Assembly (NCBI RefSeq): GCF_002591895.1
Contig: NZ_NISX01000001.1
Coordinates: 375,540 to 439,539 of the forward strand
From: Lacimicrobium alkaliphilum
GTDB taxonomy: Bacteria; Pseudomonadota; Gammaproteobacteria; Enterobacterales; Alteromonadaceae
Direction: 5' to 3'
DNA length: 64,000 bases
Numbering within the stretch: position 1 is the stretch's first letter; each line of letters begins with the position of its first letter. Both the position numbers and the translations under genes were made by a program. Below are positions 39,637-49,549 of the stretch, piece by piece. The notes below the pieces were generated by a model. That model had not been told where the DNA came from. It was given only the letters and a program-made list of their open reading frames with translations, and did not search any database.

Positions 39637-39921
39637 TTACAGGGCCCATTTCAGCCTCCCACAATAACCTGCCAGAAAGATTCCGATTACTTTTGAGAAA
39701 CCATTGATCACTGAAGAAACGCCATTAGACAGGCCGTTCTCATTCACCCTGCGCTGAACTATATGTCGCAATCCGGTTATTACTGTATCCGTTGATGTTG
39801 CATCGTTTGAGTAACCTTTAGCCATCACTGATCCTAGCTGTTCTGAAACAGCTATTATTAGAGACAAGATTTTTGTTCTGTCAGATGGAGTTTTGTATCC
39901 AGGGACTTGACCTTTAGTCAT
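39637..39921 (-). CDS. Possible small protein upstream of fadE
   Basis: This 94-codon frame starts at the ATG at 39921 (TAGG about 8 bases upstream) and reads [18 protein letters not shown] to the end KWAL. It has one weak hydrophobic stretch ([10 protein letters not shown]). Codon use looks plausible, but I recognise no family, and its first codons overlap the fadE -35 element. A longer version from 40008 would run into fadE. The remainder of 39569-39906 shows nothing else. It could be a chance frame. Confidence 0.3.
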   Translation of the reverse strand: MTKGQVPGYKTPSDRTKILSLIIAVSEQLGSVMAKGYSNDATSTDTVITGLRHIVQRRVNENGLSNGVSSVINGFSKVIGIFLAGYCGRLKWAL

Positions 39922-39935
39922 AAAAAGCCTATTTT
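39907..39935 (+). promoter_or_regulatory. Sigma-70 promoter of fadE
   Basis: TTGACC (39907-39912) and TATTTT (39930-39935) are spaced by 17 bp. The inferred start of transcription falls at about 39942, at the first base of the FadR-like operator. Confidence 0.7.
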
Positions 39936-39941
39936 CCTCAC

Positions 39942-39958
39942 ATCTGGTCAGACCTCTT
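39942..39958 (+). promoter_or_regulatory. FadR operator of fadE
   Basis: ATCTGGTCAGACCTCTT matches the FadR consensus core TGGTCNGACC (established for E. coli fad genes) and lies right after the -10 box. FadR would therefore block transcription until long-chain acyl-CoA releases it. Confidence 0.75.
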
Positions 39959-39973
39959 ACAAATGGAGTAATC

Positions 39974-42436
39974 ATGCAAACTACATTCTGGCTATTACTG
40001 GTACTCATCGGGTTAGGCGTTGCCAGTTACTGGCGCCTTAAGCTTTCTGTCACCACCATGGCCTTAGCTGCAATACTCGCTATTGGCTCGGTAACAGGGG
40101 GAGTTGGGCTGTTTTCGTGGATTGTATTTCTGTTGCTGGCACTGCCGCTGAATATCAGCAATATCCGCAAAACCTACATAACGGCTCCAATCCTTGCTTT
40201 ATACAAGAAGATCATGCCGGAAATGTCCCGTACGGAGCAGGAAGCCATTGATGCCGGAACGGTCTGGTGGGACGGCGACATATTCAGCGGTAAACCTGAC
40301 TGGCAAAAACTGCATGCCGTACCCAAAGCGCGTCTGAGTGCTGAAGAACAGGATTTTCTGGACGGTCCGGTTGAAGAAGCGTGCCGCATGGCCGATGAAT
40401 GGGAAATCAACCACACCCGTGCCGATTTACCTCCTGAATTATGGCAATACCTGAAAGAGAATAAGTTCTTCGCCATGATCATCAAAAAAGAATATGGCGG
40501 CCTTGAATTTTCTGCTTACGCACAATCCCGTGTGCTTCAGAAACTCTCCGGCGCAGGCATTGTGCTGGCCTCCACTGTGGGTGTACCTAATTCATTGGGC
40601 CCGGGGGAGCTGCTACAGCATTATGGTACTCAGGAGCAAAAAGACCATTTTCTGCCGCGCCTGGCAACAGGTGAAGAGATCCCCTGCTTTGCCCTTACCG
40701 GCCCTGAGGCAGGTTCAGATGCTGGCTCCATTCCGGATACCGGTGTAATCTGTAAAGGCGAGTGGGAAGGTAAAGACGTTTTAGGCATGAAACTGACCTT
40801 TAACAAGCGCTACATCACGCTGGCGCCGGTGGCCACTATCGTGGGCCTGGCATTTAAACTTCAGGATCCTGAAGGCTTGCTGGGTGAAGAAAAAGAGCTG
40901 GGTATTACCTGTGCACTGATCCCTGCTGATCTCAAGGGACTGGATATTGGTCGTCGTCATTTTCCACTGAATATTCCGTTTCAGAATGGCCCTATTCGTG
41001 GTAAAGACCTGTTTGTGCCTCTGGATTTTATCATTGGTGGTCCGAAAATGGCCGGTCAGGGCTGGCGTATGCTGGTTGAATGCCTGTCTGTGGGTCGTTG
41101 TATTACCCTGCCCTCAAACTCTGCCGGCGGTTCCAAAACCGTGGCACTGGCCACAGGGGCTTACGCCCGTATTCGTCGTCAGTTCAAATTACCCGTTGGT
41201 AAAATGGAAGGGGTCGAAGAAATGCTCGGGCGCATCGGTGGTAATGCCTACCTGATGGATGCGGTAACCAGCATGACCACTAAGGGCCTTGATATCGGCC
41301 AGAAACCCTCTGTCATTTCCGCTATCTGTAAATATCATCTGACCGAAAAAATGCGCCAGGTGGTGAACGACTCCATGGATGTGCATGGTGGTAAAGGTAT
41401 CATTCTGGGCCCGAATAACTATGTGGGGCGTGGCTATCAGGGCGCGCCTATTGCCATTACCGTTGAAGGGGCAAATATTCTGACCCGCAATATGATGATT
41501 TTTGGTCAGGGCGCAATGCGTTGTCACCCCTATGTGCTTAAAGAATTGTATGCCGCACAGAATACTGACTCCACTGAAAGCCTGAAGGAGTTTGATCAGG
41601 CCCTGTTTGGTCATATTGGTTTTGCCATCAGTAACTTCCTGCGCAGCCTTTGGTTCTCGCTGACGGGCGCCAAACTGGCCGGCAGCCCCTATAAAGATGA
41701 AACCAAAAGATATTATCAGGGTATGGAACGACTCAGTTCTAACCTGGCCTTTCTGACCGACATTTCAATGGGTGTACTGGGTGGTGAGCTTAAACGCCGT
41801 GAACGGGTTTCTGCCCGCCTCGGTGATATTCTCAGCTATGTTTATCTGGGCAGCGCCGTACTTAAGCGTTACGAGGATGAAGGGCGTCAGAAGGCAGATT
41901 TACCGATGGTTCATTGGGCCATGCAGGACAGCCTCTATAATGCCCAGTTAGCCATGGAAGAATTACTGGATAACTTCCCTTCCAATGCCCTGGGCAAAGC
42001 GCTGAAACTGATTGTAATGCCATTTGGCAAAAGCTTTACGCGCCCTTCAGATAAACTCGATCATCAGATTGCCAATATTCTGCAAACCCCATGTGAAAGC
42101 CGTGACAGACTCGGCCAAGGGCAATACCTCAGCCGTGAAGAGAGCAATCCCTTCGGCCGGCTGGAACAGGCCCTTGATGATGTGCTGGCTTCAGAGCCCC
42201 TGTACGACAAGGTGTGTAAAGCGGCGAATGAGCGCTTCCCCTTTGTTCAGCTGGACAAAATCGCTGACAAAGGCCTGGAGCTGGGTGTACTGACCGAGCA
42301 GGAAGCCGAATTGCTCAGACGCACCGAAACACAGCGCCTGGAAACCATCAATGTGGATGACTTCGACAGCGAAGAGCTGATGGCCGATAAAAGCCTGTTG
42401 CAAAAAGACAAAAAAAAATCGGCCAAGGCCGCCTGA
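39974..42436 (+). CDS. fadE: Acyl-CoA dehydrogenase FadE
   Basis: FadE catalyses the first step of fatty acid beta-oxidation. The 820-residue length matches E. coli FadE (814). Two N-terminal membrane segments ([18 protein letters not shown] and [20 protein letters not shown]) precede the dehydrogenase core. Core elements include [19 protein letters not shown], the [20 protein letters not shown] region and [23 protein letters not shown] lies 5 bases before the ATG. It is a single-gene unit with its own promoter, FadR-like site and terminator. Confidence 0.97.
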   Translation: MQTTFWLLLVLIGLGVASYWRLKLSVTTMALAAILAIGSVTGGVGLFSWIVFLLLALPLNISNIRKTYITAPILALYKKIMPEMSRTEQEAIDAGTVWWDGDIFSGKPDWQKLHAVPKARLSAEEQDFLDGPVEEACRMADEWEINHTRADLPPELWQYLKENKFFAMIIKKEYGGLEFSAYAQSRVLQKLSGAGIVLASTVGVPNSLGPGELLQHYGTQEQKDHFLPRLATGEEIPCFALTGPEAGSDAGSIPDTGVICKGEWEGKDVLGMKLTFNKRYITLAPVATIVGLAFKLQDPEGLLGEEKELGITCALIPADLKGLDIGRRHFPLNIPFQNGPIRGKDLFVPLDFIIGGPKMAGQGWRMLVECLSVGRCITLPSNSAGGSKTVALATGAYARIRRQFKLPVGKMEGVEEMLGRIGGNAYLMDAVTSMTTKGLDIGQKPSVISAICKYHLTEKMRQVVNDSMDVHGGKGIILGPNNYVGRGYQGAPIAITVEGANILTRNMMIFGQGAMRCHPYVLKELYAAQNTDSTESLKEFDQALFGHIGFAISNFLRSLWFSLTGAKLAGSPYKDETKRYYQGMERLSSNLAFLTDISMGVLGGELKRRERVSARLGDILSYVYLGSAVLKRYEDEGRQKADLPMVHWAMQDSLYNAQLAMEELLDNFPSNALGKALKLIVMPFGKSFTRPSDKLDHQIANILQTPCESRDRLGQGQYLSREESNPFGRLEQALDDVLASEPLYDKVCKAANERFPFVQLDKIADKGLELGVLTEQEAELLRRTETQRLETINVDDFDSEELMADKSLLQKDKKKSAKAA

Positions 42437-42480
42437 TTCAGATTAACAGCTCAGGGTAAAACCAAACGCTAAATGACAAA

Positions 42481-42508
42481 GCCAGTCAGGTATCTGACTG
42501 GCTTTTTT
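42481..42508 (+). terminator. Rho-independent terminator of fadE
   Basis: GCCAGTCAG (42481-42489) pairs with CTGACTGGC (42494-42502) around a GTAT loop, followed by six T's. Confidence 0.92.
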
Positions 42509-42657
42509 ATGTCCAGGGATGGACGGTATGCCGAAAATGTCAGGAACATTTTTTCGGCGATTTCGTACCGTCCATGGTACTCCCCGCTACGCGGGCCAGC
42601 TAAAGCTGTCCTAAAATTCTCCTGGAATTTTAGTGTCCAGGGATAGATGGTATGCCG
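42509..42657. repeat. Compound hairpin repeat with flanking direct repeats
   Basis: A near-identical 23-bp motif, GTCCAGGGATGGACGGTATG plus CCG, begins at 42511 and returns at 42635 with two changes. Between them are three separate stems: ATGGACGGTA (42519-42528) with TACCGTCCAT (42566-42575), enclosing CCGAAAATGT with ACATTTTTTCGG; CCCGC/GCGGG at about 42583-42595; and CTAAAATTC (42611-42619) with GAATTTTAG (42625-42633). It lies between the fadE terminator and the 3' end of the MipA/OmpV gene and looks like a mobile intergenic element. The short frame across it is not credible. Confidence 0.75.
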
Positions 42658-42686
42658 CTCACTTTCTGAACAAAAATATACACGCT

Positions 42687-43514
42687 CTAGAATACGTAAA
42701 TAAAGCCGATGCCGATTTCGGCCTCGTAGTTACTACGAGCGATTGGACTATCCCGCACCTCACTGCCAAAATACTCAAAAAGTGCTTCGCCGTAGATCTG
42801 CCAATTATTATTGATGTAGTGGCGATAATTGTAATCAATGCCAACCGAGCGTAGTCCACCGCTGAGCGTGGTCTCTCTTAAGCCGGATGCCGCCGCCTGG
42901 CCCTGGTCTATGCCGAAACCTTTGTTGGCGTATTCACTGTCGTGAAAGACCGCAACAAAGTTAAGTTCAGAGCCGGTGCCGTCGAGTTGGTCGCCGAAGC
43001 GGCGGCCCACTCCAAGCAGGCCAAGATTTCCGTCACCACCTGTTACGGCACGACCAACCAGCCAATAGCGCCAGTCAGAATCGAGCGCGCGACGTGCTTG
43101 CAGCACGAGTTCAGCGCCTTCGTCCTGATTACCAAGCCCATCCAACCGGCCGTCGTCGGAATCATTCTCTTCACGGCCCTCATCGAAGCCCACGGCGGCC
43201 TCTAATAGCCAGGTATCAGCGCGAAGACCACGCCAGCCGAGTGCTTCACCGGCAAAGTAGAAAATATTGTCACCTTTGCGCCACTGCACTGCGCCAGCAG
43301 GCTGAACTTCCAATCCAAATTCATCCGATCCTTCGTAGGCGGTTTCATATTCAACCCCTAAACCCAGCCCGAAGCTCCAGCCATCCCTGCCTCTGGAGAA
43401 GTCGTCAACTGAGGGCAAAGGCACTATCGCTGTATTTTCCTCCTGCGCTAATGCGGTTGGAAGGAAAAAGCTCTGGATAAAAATGACCGATAACAAGCAG
43501 TTAAGTTTTTTCAT
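42687..43514 (-). CDS. MipA/OmpV family outer-membrane protein
   Basis: This 275-residue protein has a signal peptide (MKKLNCLLSVIFIQSFFLPT, cleavage near ALA-QEE). The family signature follows: GWSFGLGLGVEYETAYEGSD, GLRSVGIDYNYRHYINNNWQ and a C-terminal aromatic residue (FIYVF) as in beta-barrels. MipA in E. coli bridges murein synthase and hydrolase, whereas OmpV-type members are porin-like; the role here is open. Confidence 0.88.
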   Translation of the reverse strand: MKKLNCLLSVIFIQSFFLPTALAQEENTAIVPLPSVDDFSRGRDGWSFGLGLGVEYETAYEGSDEFGLEVQPAGAVQWRKGDNIFYFAGEALGWRGLRADTWLLEAAVGFDEGREENDSDDGRLDGLGNQDEGAELVLQARRALDSDWRYWLVGRAVTGGDGNLGLLGVGRRFGDQLDGTGSELNFVAVFHDSEYANKGFGIDQGQAAASGLRETTLSGGLRSVGIDYNYRHYINNNWQIYGEALFEYFGSEVRDSPIARSNYEAEIGIGFIYVF

Positions 43515-43874
43515 ATAAATCCCACTCTCGTTTTACCTGAGGCAGCTTACTGCCCCAGATCAGCTAATCTGTGCCAGTTATAAGCGGGATTTCATTAAAG
43601 AGATCACACAGAAGCGCATTTTTTATATCTCTACAAAGTAGACATTTGATTAAAATTCTAACGACACGCCATAAGGCAGACTGGATATCGGAATCATACT
43701 GGCAAACTCCTGTGACTATCAGAAGATACCAGTTTGGTGGATCAGGTTAGTGAGACGAAGGTAGGATTGCCGGACGGTTATTACAAAGAGAGAGTAAAAC
43801 ATCAGAAATAAAACAGATGATGGCCATGTTATGGCGGATATAACTTAAGGTATATTGAGGACTAAGAGAGACTG
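43515..43874. other. Intergenic region between MipA/OmpV gene and tRNA-Asp cluster
   Basis: I see no credible coding frame in these 360 bp. The left part should hold the promoter of the MipA/OmpV gene (minus strand) and the right part the processing and termination region of the tRNA transcript. No clear stem plus T-run was found. Confidence 0.5.
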
Positions 43875-43951
43875 TGGCGGAGCGGACGGGACTCGAACCC
43901 GCGACCCCCGGCGTGACAGGCCGGTATTCTAACCAACTGAACTACCGCTCC
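43875..43951 (-). tRNA. tRNA-Asp (GTC), copy 3 of the cluster
   Basis: The 77-nt sequence folds as a cloverleaf: acceptor GGAGCGG/CCGCTCC, discriminator G with encoded CCA, anticodon arm CCGGC-CTGTCAC-GCCGG with anticodon GTC, and T-loop GGTTCGAGTCC. It is identical to the next two genes and the last in transcription order. Confidence 0.97.
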
Positions 43952-43970
43952 GCTGAATCTCTTTGTGTGT

Positions 43971-44047
43971 TGGCGGAGCGGACGGGACTCGAACCCGCGA
44001 CCCCCGGCGTGACAGGCCGGTATTCTAACCAACTGAACTACCGCTCC
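43971..44047 (-). tRNA. tRNA-Asp (GTC), copy 2 of the cluster
   Basis: It is identical in sequence to the copy at 43875-43951 and separated from it by 19 bp, so both come from one precursor. The CCA end is encoded. Confidence 0.97.
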
Positions 44048-44076
44048 AACACAAATAATGGGACCTAGATAAGAAA

Positions 44077-44153
44077 TGGCGGAGCGGACGGGACTCGAAC
44101 CCGCGACCCCCGGCGTGACAGGCCGGTATTCTAACCAACTGAACTACCGCTCC
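44077..44153 (-). tRNA. tRNA-Asp (GTC), copy 1 of the cluster
   Basis: It is identical to the other two and is the promoter-proximal copy, 29 bp before copy 2. Upstream on the minus strand is an AT-rich stretch (TTATATAAG close to the mature 5' end), but I cannot fix the promoter. Confidence 0.97.
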
Positions 44154-44265
44154 ACTTTCTTATATAAATCAAACAGTTAAGACATAAAAGCAAGGCGCTC
44201 ATCCCCAACTGCGGCGCAGATGATACGGTTTACCCCTGAGTGAGTCAACCACTTTTTCCGGTAAA

Positions 44266-44297
44266 AAACCTCAAAACGGCGCTCTGGCGCGCCGTTT
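44266..44297 (-). terminator. Terminator downstream of the TIGR03503 gene
   Basis: AAACGGCG (44274-44281) pairs with CGCCGTTT (44290-44297). On the minus strand a run of six T's (GGTTTTTTACC) follows after four bases. It lies 55 bp beyond the stop and before the tRNA genes. Confidence 0.65.
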
Positions 44298-44352
44298 GCA
44301 GCATTATTAATCAAACTGGATGTTTTCCGTTCAGTTAAATGCCGCTACTTCA

Positions 44353-45729
44353 TCAGGAAGCTGAATCAGCGTCAGCAACTTTGGCCGCTGTTTTCTTCTT
44401 ACTGAATCGTGACAGTAGCTTAGTCAGCGGGTTCGTTAGCTTTGTTTTAGCAAACATAAAGTACCAAATCAGTCCGCCGCCTATCAGCACCAGAGCCAGA
44501 TTGGCCAGCATAATAATAAGCCAAAGCTTGCTATCACTAATTCCGGTTTCATCTTCCATTACCTGTGGTGGCTGGTTCATGGCTGTTAACTCGGCACTGG
44601 CACGGGCTTCCAGATCCACATTTTCAGTACCTTCACCAGCACCCGCTTCAGGTTGCGCTTGTACAGGAGGTTCTGAAAGAAAGCTGAATTCCGGAACATC
44701 AAGGATGAAATCTCGGCCATTGGCAGTTTTACCATAGGCAGTCATTTTTATTCTGAAAACACCGTATTCGATATTGAGTATTTCCTGCACTCTGGCCTCA
44801 TCTGAGCCTTCAGGTACAGAAAAACTCAGAACATCCCCATTGGGATAGCGAATCTTGCCATCCACCAACAGACTTTTAATATCCACCAGCTCCCTGTCCA
44901 CATCAATAATCAGATCATGACGGCCATCACCCTGATCCTGCTCCACCGACAATTTTACAGGATTAGGTAACAACACCAGCGGTGGTCCCTCTTCTTCACG
45001 GGTAAACATAGCGGTGGTGGTTCGGTATAATGGTTTCCACTGTCCCTGGGGAATATTAAGATTAAACTGGCCCGTAAAAGTACCATCCATGGGGTATTCA
45101 TCCATGCCCATGCCATTGTCTTCATAGCGGGCCACCAGCTCAGTCTCTGCACCGAAATTAGTGAATTCAGGGTTGTTGGTACTGATAAATTCAACACTCA
45201 GTTCTACCGCATTACCAAATTCCACATATTCAATCGGTTCTCCACCGTTGGTCAGGCTTGCGCTCAGCTTGAGCACCTCACCAGAGAACAGCAGTTCAGG
45301 TAACGGTTCGGCCTGGAGTTGAATATCACTGACCACCATAATCTTGCTGTCTGGCAGAAGTTGTCCAACAGCCTGCCACGGGCCTGGCATAGGTTGTTTA
45401 ATCCTGACCAGATCATAGGTGGAATCGTCATACCACTGTATTTTATCGCCGGAGTCGCCGTCGTACGGATGGATTTTGCTACCATCAGGGCGAACTAATA
45501 CTACAGGGGCAGAACCATATTCACGAAAGAACACCAGGGTTATTTCGTCAACTTTGTAATCAATACGAAAGCGGTTATTGAGCAACTCGATACCATTAAG
45601 GTACTCATCGGAAGACAGCATAGAAATAGGGTTCGGTGGTTGTTCAACCGTCGCAGGCTCATCGGGTTGCTGAGCCTGGACCGCTGACATCACCGTCAGC
45701 GCCATAAATAGACTTAAGTTTTTAATCAT
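44353..45729 (-). CDS. TIGR03503-type membrane-anchored protein
   Basis: The frame is open from 45777, but the ATG at 45729 has GGAG 5 bases upstream and gives a signal peptide (MIKNLSLFMALTVMSAVQAQ). It starts 1 bp after the dnaQ stop. The 458-residue protein is mostly beta-rich and periplasmic, with a C-terminal membrane segment (LWLIIMLANLALVLIGGGLI) and a Lys-rich cytoplasmic tail (LLSRFSKKKTAAKV). It matches my memory of the TIGR03503 family of Alteromonadales and Vibrio. Function unknown. Confidence 0.75.
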   Translation of the reverse strand: MIKNLSLFMALTVMSAVQAQQPDEPATVEQPPNPISMLSSDEYLNGIELLNNRFRIDYKVDEITLVFFREYGSAPVVLVRPDGSKIHPYDGDSGDKIQWYDDSTYDLVRIKQPMPGPWQAVGQLLPDSKIMVVSDIQLQAEPLPELLFSGEVLKLSASLTNGGEPIEYVEFGNAVELSVEFISTNNPEFTNFGAETELVARYEDNGMGMDEYPMDGTFTGQFNLNIPQGQWKPLYRTTTAMFTREEEGPPLVLLPNPVKLSVEQDQGDGRHDLIIDVDRELVDIKSLLVDGKIRYPNGDVLSFSVPEGSDEARVQEILNIEYGVFRIKMTAYGKTANGRDFILDVPEFSFLSEPPVQAQPEAGAGEGTENVDLEARASAELTAMNQPPQVMEDETGISDSKLWLIIMLANLALVLIGGGLIWYFMFAKTKLTNPLTKLLSRFSKKKTAAKVADADSAS

Positions 45730-45730
45730 A

Positions 45731-46444
45731 TTACTCCGCTGGATGGCGCCAGATACAACTTCCACCTTTACTCTCAATTAAATCAAGACGGTTTTCATGT
45801 TCTTTGACTTCATCGGCTGAAGCATGGATAACCTTTAGTGCGGGCCGGTCACCTGCAAGACGACGAATCCCCTCAGACTTACCGCTCTCTTCACCCGAAT
45901 TATTACCGGAGAGATTCAGCGCCGTCTGCCCGCCAGTCATCAGCAGGTAAACATCGGCAAGAATCTCCGCATCCAGCAAAGCGCCATGCAAAGTACGATG
46001 AGAATTATCTATACCATAACGTTTACATAGAATATCGAGGTTATTTTTCTGCCCCGGGTGCATGCGCCTAGCCAGTGTCAGGGTATCAAGAACCGTGCAA
46101 ATTGTTGCGGTAAAACCCGGTTTCTTTCCTGTCAGTAAAAATTCATGATCCATAAACCCCACGTCAAATGGAGCGTTATGAATAACCAGTTGTGCTCCTT
46201 CTATGAAGGAGCAAAAGTCATCGGCAACCTGTGAAAAAGTGGGTTTATCAGCCAGCATTTCATTGGTGATACCATGAACATCAATGGCCTCCTGCTCCAC
46301 TTCCCGTTGCGGATTAATATAGACATGAAAATGCTCACCGGTAAGACGCCGGTTAATAAGTTCCACGCAGCCAATTTCAATTATTTTGTGCCCCTGTTTG
46401 GGATCGATACCCGTGGTCTCTGTATCCAGAACAATTTGCCGCAT
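45731..46444 (-). CDS. dnaQ: DNA polymerase III epsilon subunit (proofreading exonuclease)
   Basis: DnaQ is the 3'-5' proofreading subunit of the replicase. The 237-residue protein has Exo I VLDTETTGIDPKQGHKIIEI, Exo II VIHNAPFDVGFMDHEF and Exo IIIe HGALLDAEILADVYLLMTGG. The C-terminal tail contacts the polymerase alpha subunit. The divergent rnhA gene begins 82 bp away, the arrangement known from E. coli, where the promoters overlap. Confidence 0.97.
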   Translation of the reverse strand: MRQIVLDTETTGIDPKQGHKIIEIGCVELINRRLTGEHFHVYINPQREVEQEAIDVHGITNEMLADKPTFSQVADDFCSFIEGAQLVIHNAPFDVGFMDHEFLLTGKKPGFTATICTVLDTLTLARRMHPGQKNNLDILCKRYGIDNSHRTLHGALLDAEILADVYLLMTGGQTALNLSGNNSGEESGKSEGIRRLAGDRPALKVIHASADEVKEHENRLDLIESKGGSCIWRHPAE

Positions 46445-46526
46445 TAGCTACCCAATCCTATTCATTTGCGTTATCGATCATTATACTGCCGAGCATGCAG
46501 TAAAATCAGCGAAATAAAAATTAATA

Positions 46527-47000
46527 ATGAAAAAAATATATGTCTTCACCGATGGTTCCTGTCTGGGCAATCCGGGGCCTGGGGGATATGGCGTGGTAAT
46601 GAAATATAACAACCATGTCAAAGAACTCAGTAAGGGTTACCAGCAGACCACCAACAACAGAATGGAAATGATGGCCGCTGTTGCCGCTTTAGAGACACTT
46701 AAAGAGCCCTGCGAAATACACCTCACTACTGACAGTCAGTATTTGCGTCAGGGGATCAATCAGTGGATCCATAACTGGCGTAAGAATGGCTGGCGCACTG
46801 CGGATAAAAAGCCGGTAAAAAACGTCGATTTATGGAAGCAACTGGACCAGCTTAGCCAAAAGCACAACGTAGACTGGCACTGGGTTAAAGGCCATAGCGG
46901 ACACCCGGAAAACGAACGCTGCGATGAACTGGCACGTACTGCCGCTGAAGGTAATAAATTAGCTGTAGACAGCGGATTTAATACCGGTCAGGGTACCTGA
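46527..47000 (+). CDS. rnhA: Ribonuclease HI
   Basis: RNase HI degrades RNA in RNA-DNA hybrids. The 157-residue length is standard. Catalytic residues are Asp in [17 protein letters not shown], Glu in [10 protein letters not shown], Asp in [11 protein letters not shown] and Asp in [11 protein letters not shown]; the basic protrusion ([18 protein letters not shown]) is present. It is divergent from dnaQ. Confidence 0.97.
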   Translation: MKKIYVFTDGSCLGNPGPGGYGVVMKYNNHVKELSKGYQQTTNNRMEMMAAVAALETLKEPCEIHLTTDSQYLRQGINQWIHNWRKNGWRTADKKPVKNVDLWKQLDQLSQKHNVDWHWVKGHSGHPENERCDELARTAAEGNKLAVDSGFNTGQGT

Positions 47001-47020
47001 AAACATAACGAATTCAGGTA
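46994..47020. terminator. Weak inverted repeat where rnhA and the oxidoreductase converge
   Basis: TACCTGAA (46994-47001) pairs with TTCAGGTA (47013-47020), spanning both stop codons. No T-run follows, so it is only a possible stop for either transcript. Confidence 0.3.
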
Positions 47021-47985
47021 TTCTTCCAATAACCAATTACCTTGCCACAATTACGGTTGGATTGAAGCTGCTCGTGAGCCTGAGCAATATCCTCAGCCTG
47101 ATAATGCTGGTGGACGCAGACTTTCAGATGTCCTGCGGAAAACGCGCCAAGACATTCATCAGTAAACGCCTTAACCAGCATCGCTTTATATTCATCATCG
47201 CGGTTACGTAATGTCGACGCAATCAGGCTGGCCCGTTTTTGCAGCATTTTTGCCATATCCAGCTTATCAACGTATCTGCCTGCCAGCATCGCTAACTGTA
47301 TTATTCTGCCATCAGGATTCAGGGCTTTAAGATTGTTATTCAGATTATCACCGGCAACGATGTCGATGATTACATCCACTCCCCGCCACTGTCCGACAAT
47401 TTGTTCTGCAAAGTTCTGCTGCTGATAATTTATCAGCAACTCTGCCCCCAATTGCTGACAAAAAGTTAGTTTCTCACTACCGGATGCGGTCACGGCAACG
47501 CGAGCCCCTTTAAACCTGGCAAGCTGTATCGCGGCAGACCCTACGCCACTGGCACCCGCATGAAAAAGTACCGATTCTCCGCTTCGCAGTTTGCCTAACA
47601 AAAATAGTGCCTGATAGGCCGTGAGAAACACCTCTGCCAATCCCCCGGCGTCCATCAAAGAGACCGTATCCGGCACACGCATAAGATGTGCTGCATTGAC
47701 CCTAACCAACTCGGCATAGCCTCCGCCAGCCACCAGACCGCACACCCGATCACCCACCTGCCATACACTTCCCTGGGTAACCTCTACAACTTCACCGGCA
47801 ACCTCCAGTCCGAGGATCTCGCTTTCACCTTTTGGAGGGGGATATTTCCCCTCTCTTTGCAGCAAATCTGCACGGTTAATCCCAAACGAGACGACTTTGA
47901 CAAGCACCTGCCCGGACTGCAGTTCAGGAACAGACGTCCGGGCGATACGTAAATGACCTTGCTGATCGTGCTGAATATAACGCAT
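47014..47985 (-). CDS. NAD(P)H:quinone oxidoreductase, medium-chain zinc-independent (Qor/PIG3-like)
   Basis: This 323-residue medium-chain reductase begins with GroES-like segments (VLVKVVSFGINRADLLQREG, YPPPKGESEILGLEVAGEVV) and has a nucleotide-binding motif ESVLFHAGASGVGSAAIQLA. The catalytic zinc ligands of alcohol dehydrogenases are absent, as in quinone reductases and PIG3. It probably uses NADPH. The ATG overlaps the acylphosphatase stop (TGATG). Confidence 0.9.
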   Translation of the reverse strand: MRYIQHDQQGHLRIARTSVPELQSGQVLVKVVSFGINRADLLQREGKYPPPKGESEILGLEVAGEVVEVTQGSVWQVGDRVCGLVAGGGYAELVRVNAAHLMRVPDTVSLMDAGGLAEVFLTAYQALFLLGKLRSGESVLFHAGASGVGSAAIQLARFKGARVAVTASGSEKLTFCQQLGAELLINYQQQNFAEQIVGQWRGVDVIIDIVAGDNLNNNLKALNPDGRIIQLAMLAGRYVDKLDMAKMLQKRASLIASTLRNRDDEYKAMLVKAFTDECLGAFSAGHLKVCVHQHYQAEDIAQAHEQLQSNRNCGKVIGYWKNT

Positions 47986-48260
47986 CAGAGCACCCTGAAT
48001 GTGTCAGGTACTTCGCTTTCAACAACCGTCACATCTGTGTTACTCACCTCACTTGCAGGTGGCCCCTGATGTAAAAATTCTTTCAGCTTCTCCAGTTTTT
48101 CGGGTTCACCACAGGCCAGCACTTCTACACTGCCATCGCTGAGATTTTTAGCATAGCCGGTAACCCCAAGCTCCTGTGCCTGTTGCTGTGTAGTGCGGCG
48201 AAAAAATACGCCCTGGACTTTGCCTGTTACCCGAACCTTTATACATTGTTGCGACATATG
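47985..48260 (-). CDS. yccX: Acylphosphatase
   Basis: The enzyme hydrolyses acyl phosphates. The frame opens at 48332, but the ATG at 48260 has AGAGGATC just upstream and gives 91 residues, the family size. The active site is in [20 protein letters not shown] (substrate-binding Arg) and [19 protein letters not shown] (catalytic Asn). It is divergent from rlmI, as in E. coli. Confidence 0.93.
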   Translation of the reverse strand, partial: HMSQQCIKVRVTGKVQGVFFRRTTQQQAQELGVTGYAKNLSDGSVEVLACGEPEKLEKLKEFLHQGPPASEVSNTDVTVVESEVPDTFRVL

Positions 48261-48308
48261 ATCCTCTGTACAATCGCGCCATTGAAAACTGACCACCGGG
48301 ATCATGCT

Positions 48309-49496
48309 ATGACATCCAGTGTTGTTTTGCATCCGCTGCGGGAAAAGTCCCTGTTACGCCATCATCCATGGGTTTTCGCCAGTGCTATCGACAAACAAAC
48401 CGGCACGTTACGCACTGGTGATACTGTAGAGGTTTATTCGAGTGAAGGACAGTGGCTGGGTAAAGGCGCCTGGTCACCAAAATCACAGATACAAATCCGT
48501 ATCTGGAGTTTTGAACAACAGGAAATCATCGACAACGGTTTCTTCCTGCGCCGTATAAAGTCAGCTCTGGCCGGGCGTCAGGCATTGATCGATCGTCATG
48601 GTCTGACGGGCTTCAGAGTTGTCGCCGCCGAATCAGACCGTCTACCCGGCATTACTATCGACAAATACGATAATCTGCTTGTTTGTCAGTTGCTCAGTGC
48701 CGGCGCCGACAAGCATCGTAGTAAAATAGTCTGGGCTCTGAATAAATGCTTCCCTGATTGCGCCATACTCGAACGCTCAGATGTGTCGGTAAGACTTAAA
48801 GAAGGGCTGAAACCTGTTGTGCAGACCCTTTATGGCACAGTCCCAGAACAAATCTGCATTGAAGAAAATGGTATTAAAGTACTGTTGGATCCACTTCAGG
48901 GCCATAAAACCGGTTTTTACCTGGATCAGCGCGACAACAGAGCCAAAGCTGCCAGCTATGCGAAGGGTAAAAATGTGCTCAACTGTTTCAGCTATACCGG
49001 AACTTTTGCCAGTTACGCTCTGGCCGCTGGCGCCGAAAAAGTGATCAATATGGATGTTTCTGACGATGCGTTGCAGATGGCGCGGCGGAATCTTGAGATT
49101 AATGATCTGGATCTGAGCAAAGCGGAGTTTATCAAAGCGGATGTGTTTCAGGCACTCAGAGATTATGCCTCGCAGGGCCAGAAATTTGACCAGATCATCC
49201 TTGATCCCCCTAAGTTTGTCGACAACAAAGCGGGATTGAATCGGGCCTGTCGCGGCTATAAAGACATTAATATGTACGCCATGCAGTTGCTCAAAGAAGG
49301 CGGTATTTTATGCACCTTTTCCTGTTCCGGCCTGATGCCGGCAGAGTTATTTCATAAAATCGTGGCCGATGCCGCACTGGATGCCGGAAGAGATGTACAG
49401 TTTCTGGAGCGTCTATCACAGGCCGCAGACCACCCTGTAGCCAGTACTTACCCCGAGGGCTATTACCTTAAAGGCCTTATTTGCAGAGTGCTGTAG
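48309..49496 (+). CDS. rlmI: 23S rRNA (cytosine-1962-C5)-methyltransferase RlmI
   Basis: RlmI makes m5C1962 in 23S rRNA. The frame is open from 48183, which would overlap the acylphosphatase gene. The ATG at 48309 gives 395 residues (E. coli 396). An N-terminal PUA domain ([19 protein letters not shown]) is followed by the methyltransferase core ([32 protein letters not shown]) and the catalytic Cys in CTFSCSGLM. Confidence 0.95.
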   Translation: MTSSVVLHPLREKSLLRHHPWVFASAIDKQTGTLRTGDTVEVYSSEGQWLGKGAWSPKSQIQIRIWSFEQQEIIDNGFFLRRIKSALAGRQALIDRHGLTGFRVVAAESDRLPGITIDKYDNLLVCQLLSAGADKHRSKIVWALNKCFPDCAILERSDVSVRLKEGLKPVVQTLYGTVPEQICIEENGIKVLLDPLQGHKTGFYLDQRDNRAKAASYAKGKNVLNCFSYTGTFASYALAAGAEKVINMDVSDDALQMARRNLEINDLDLSKAEFIKADVFQALRDYASQGQKFDQIILDPPKFVDNKAGLNRACRGYKDINMYAMQLLKEGGILCTFSCSGLMPAELFHKIVADAALDAGRDVQFLERLSQAADHPVASTYPEGYYLKGLICRVL

Positions 49497-49549
49497 CGCT
49501 ACTGACCGGTTGACGGGTAATGCTTAGTGCCATCTTGCAGAGCAAGGCA

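Noticed and set aside
42633..42854. Plus-strand 73-codon frame
   Set aside because: It runs through the hairpin element and antisense to the MipA/OmpV gene.
43874..44068. Plus-strand frame reading AERTGLEPATPGVTGRYS twice
   Set aside because: It is the antisense translation of two tRNA-Asp genes. This peptide is a known false protein in databases.
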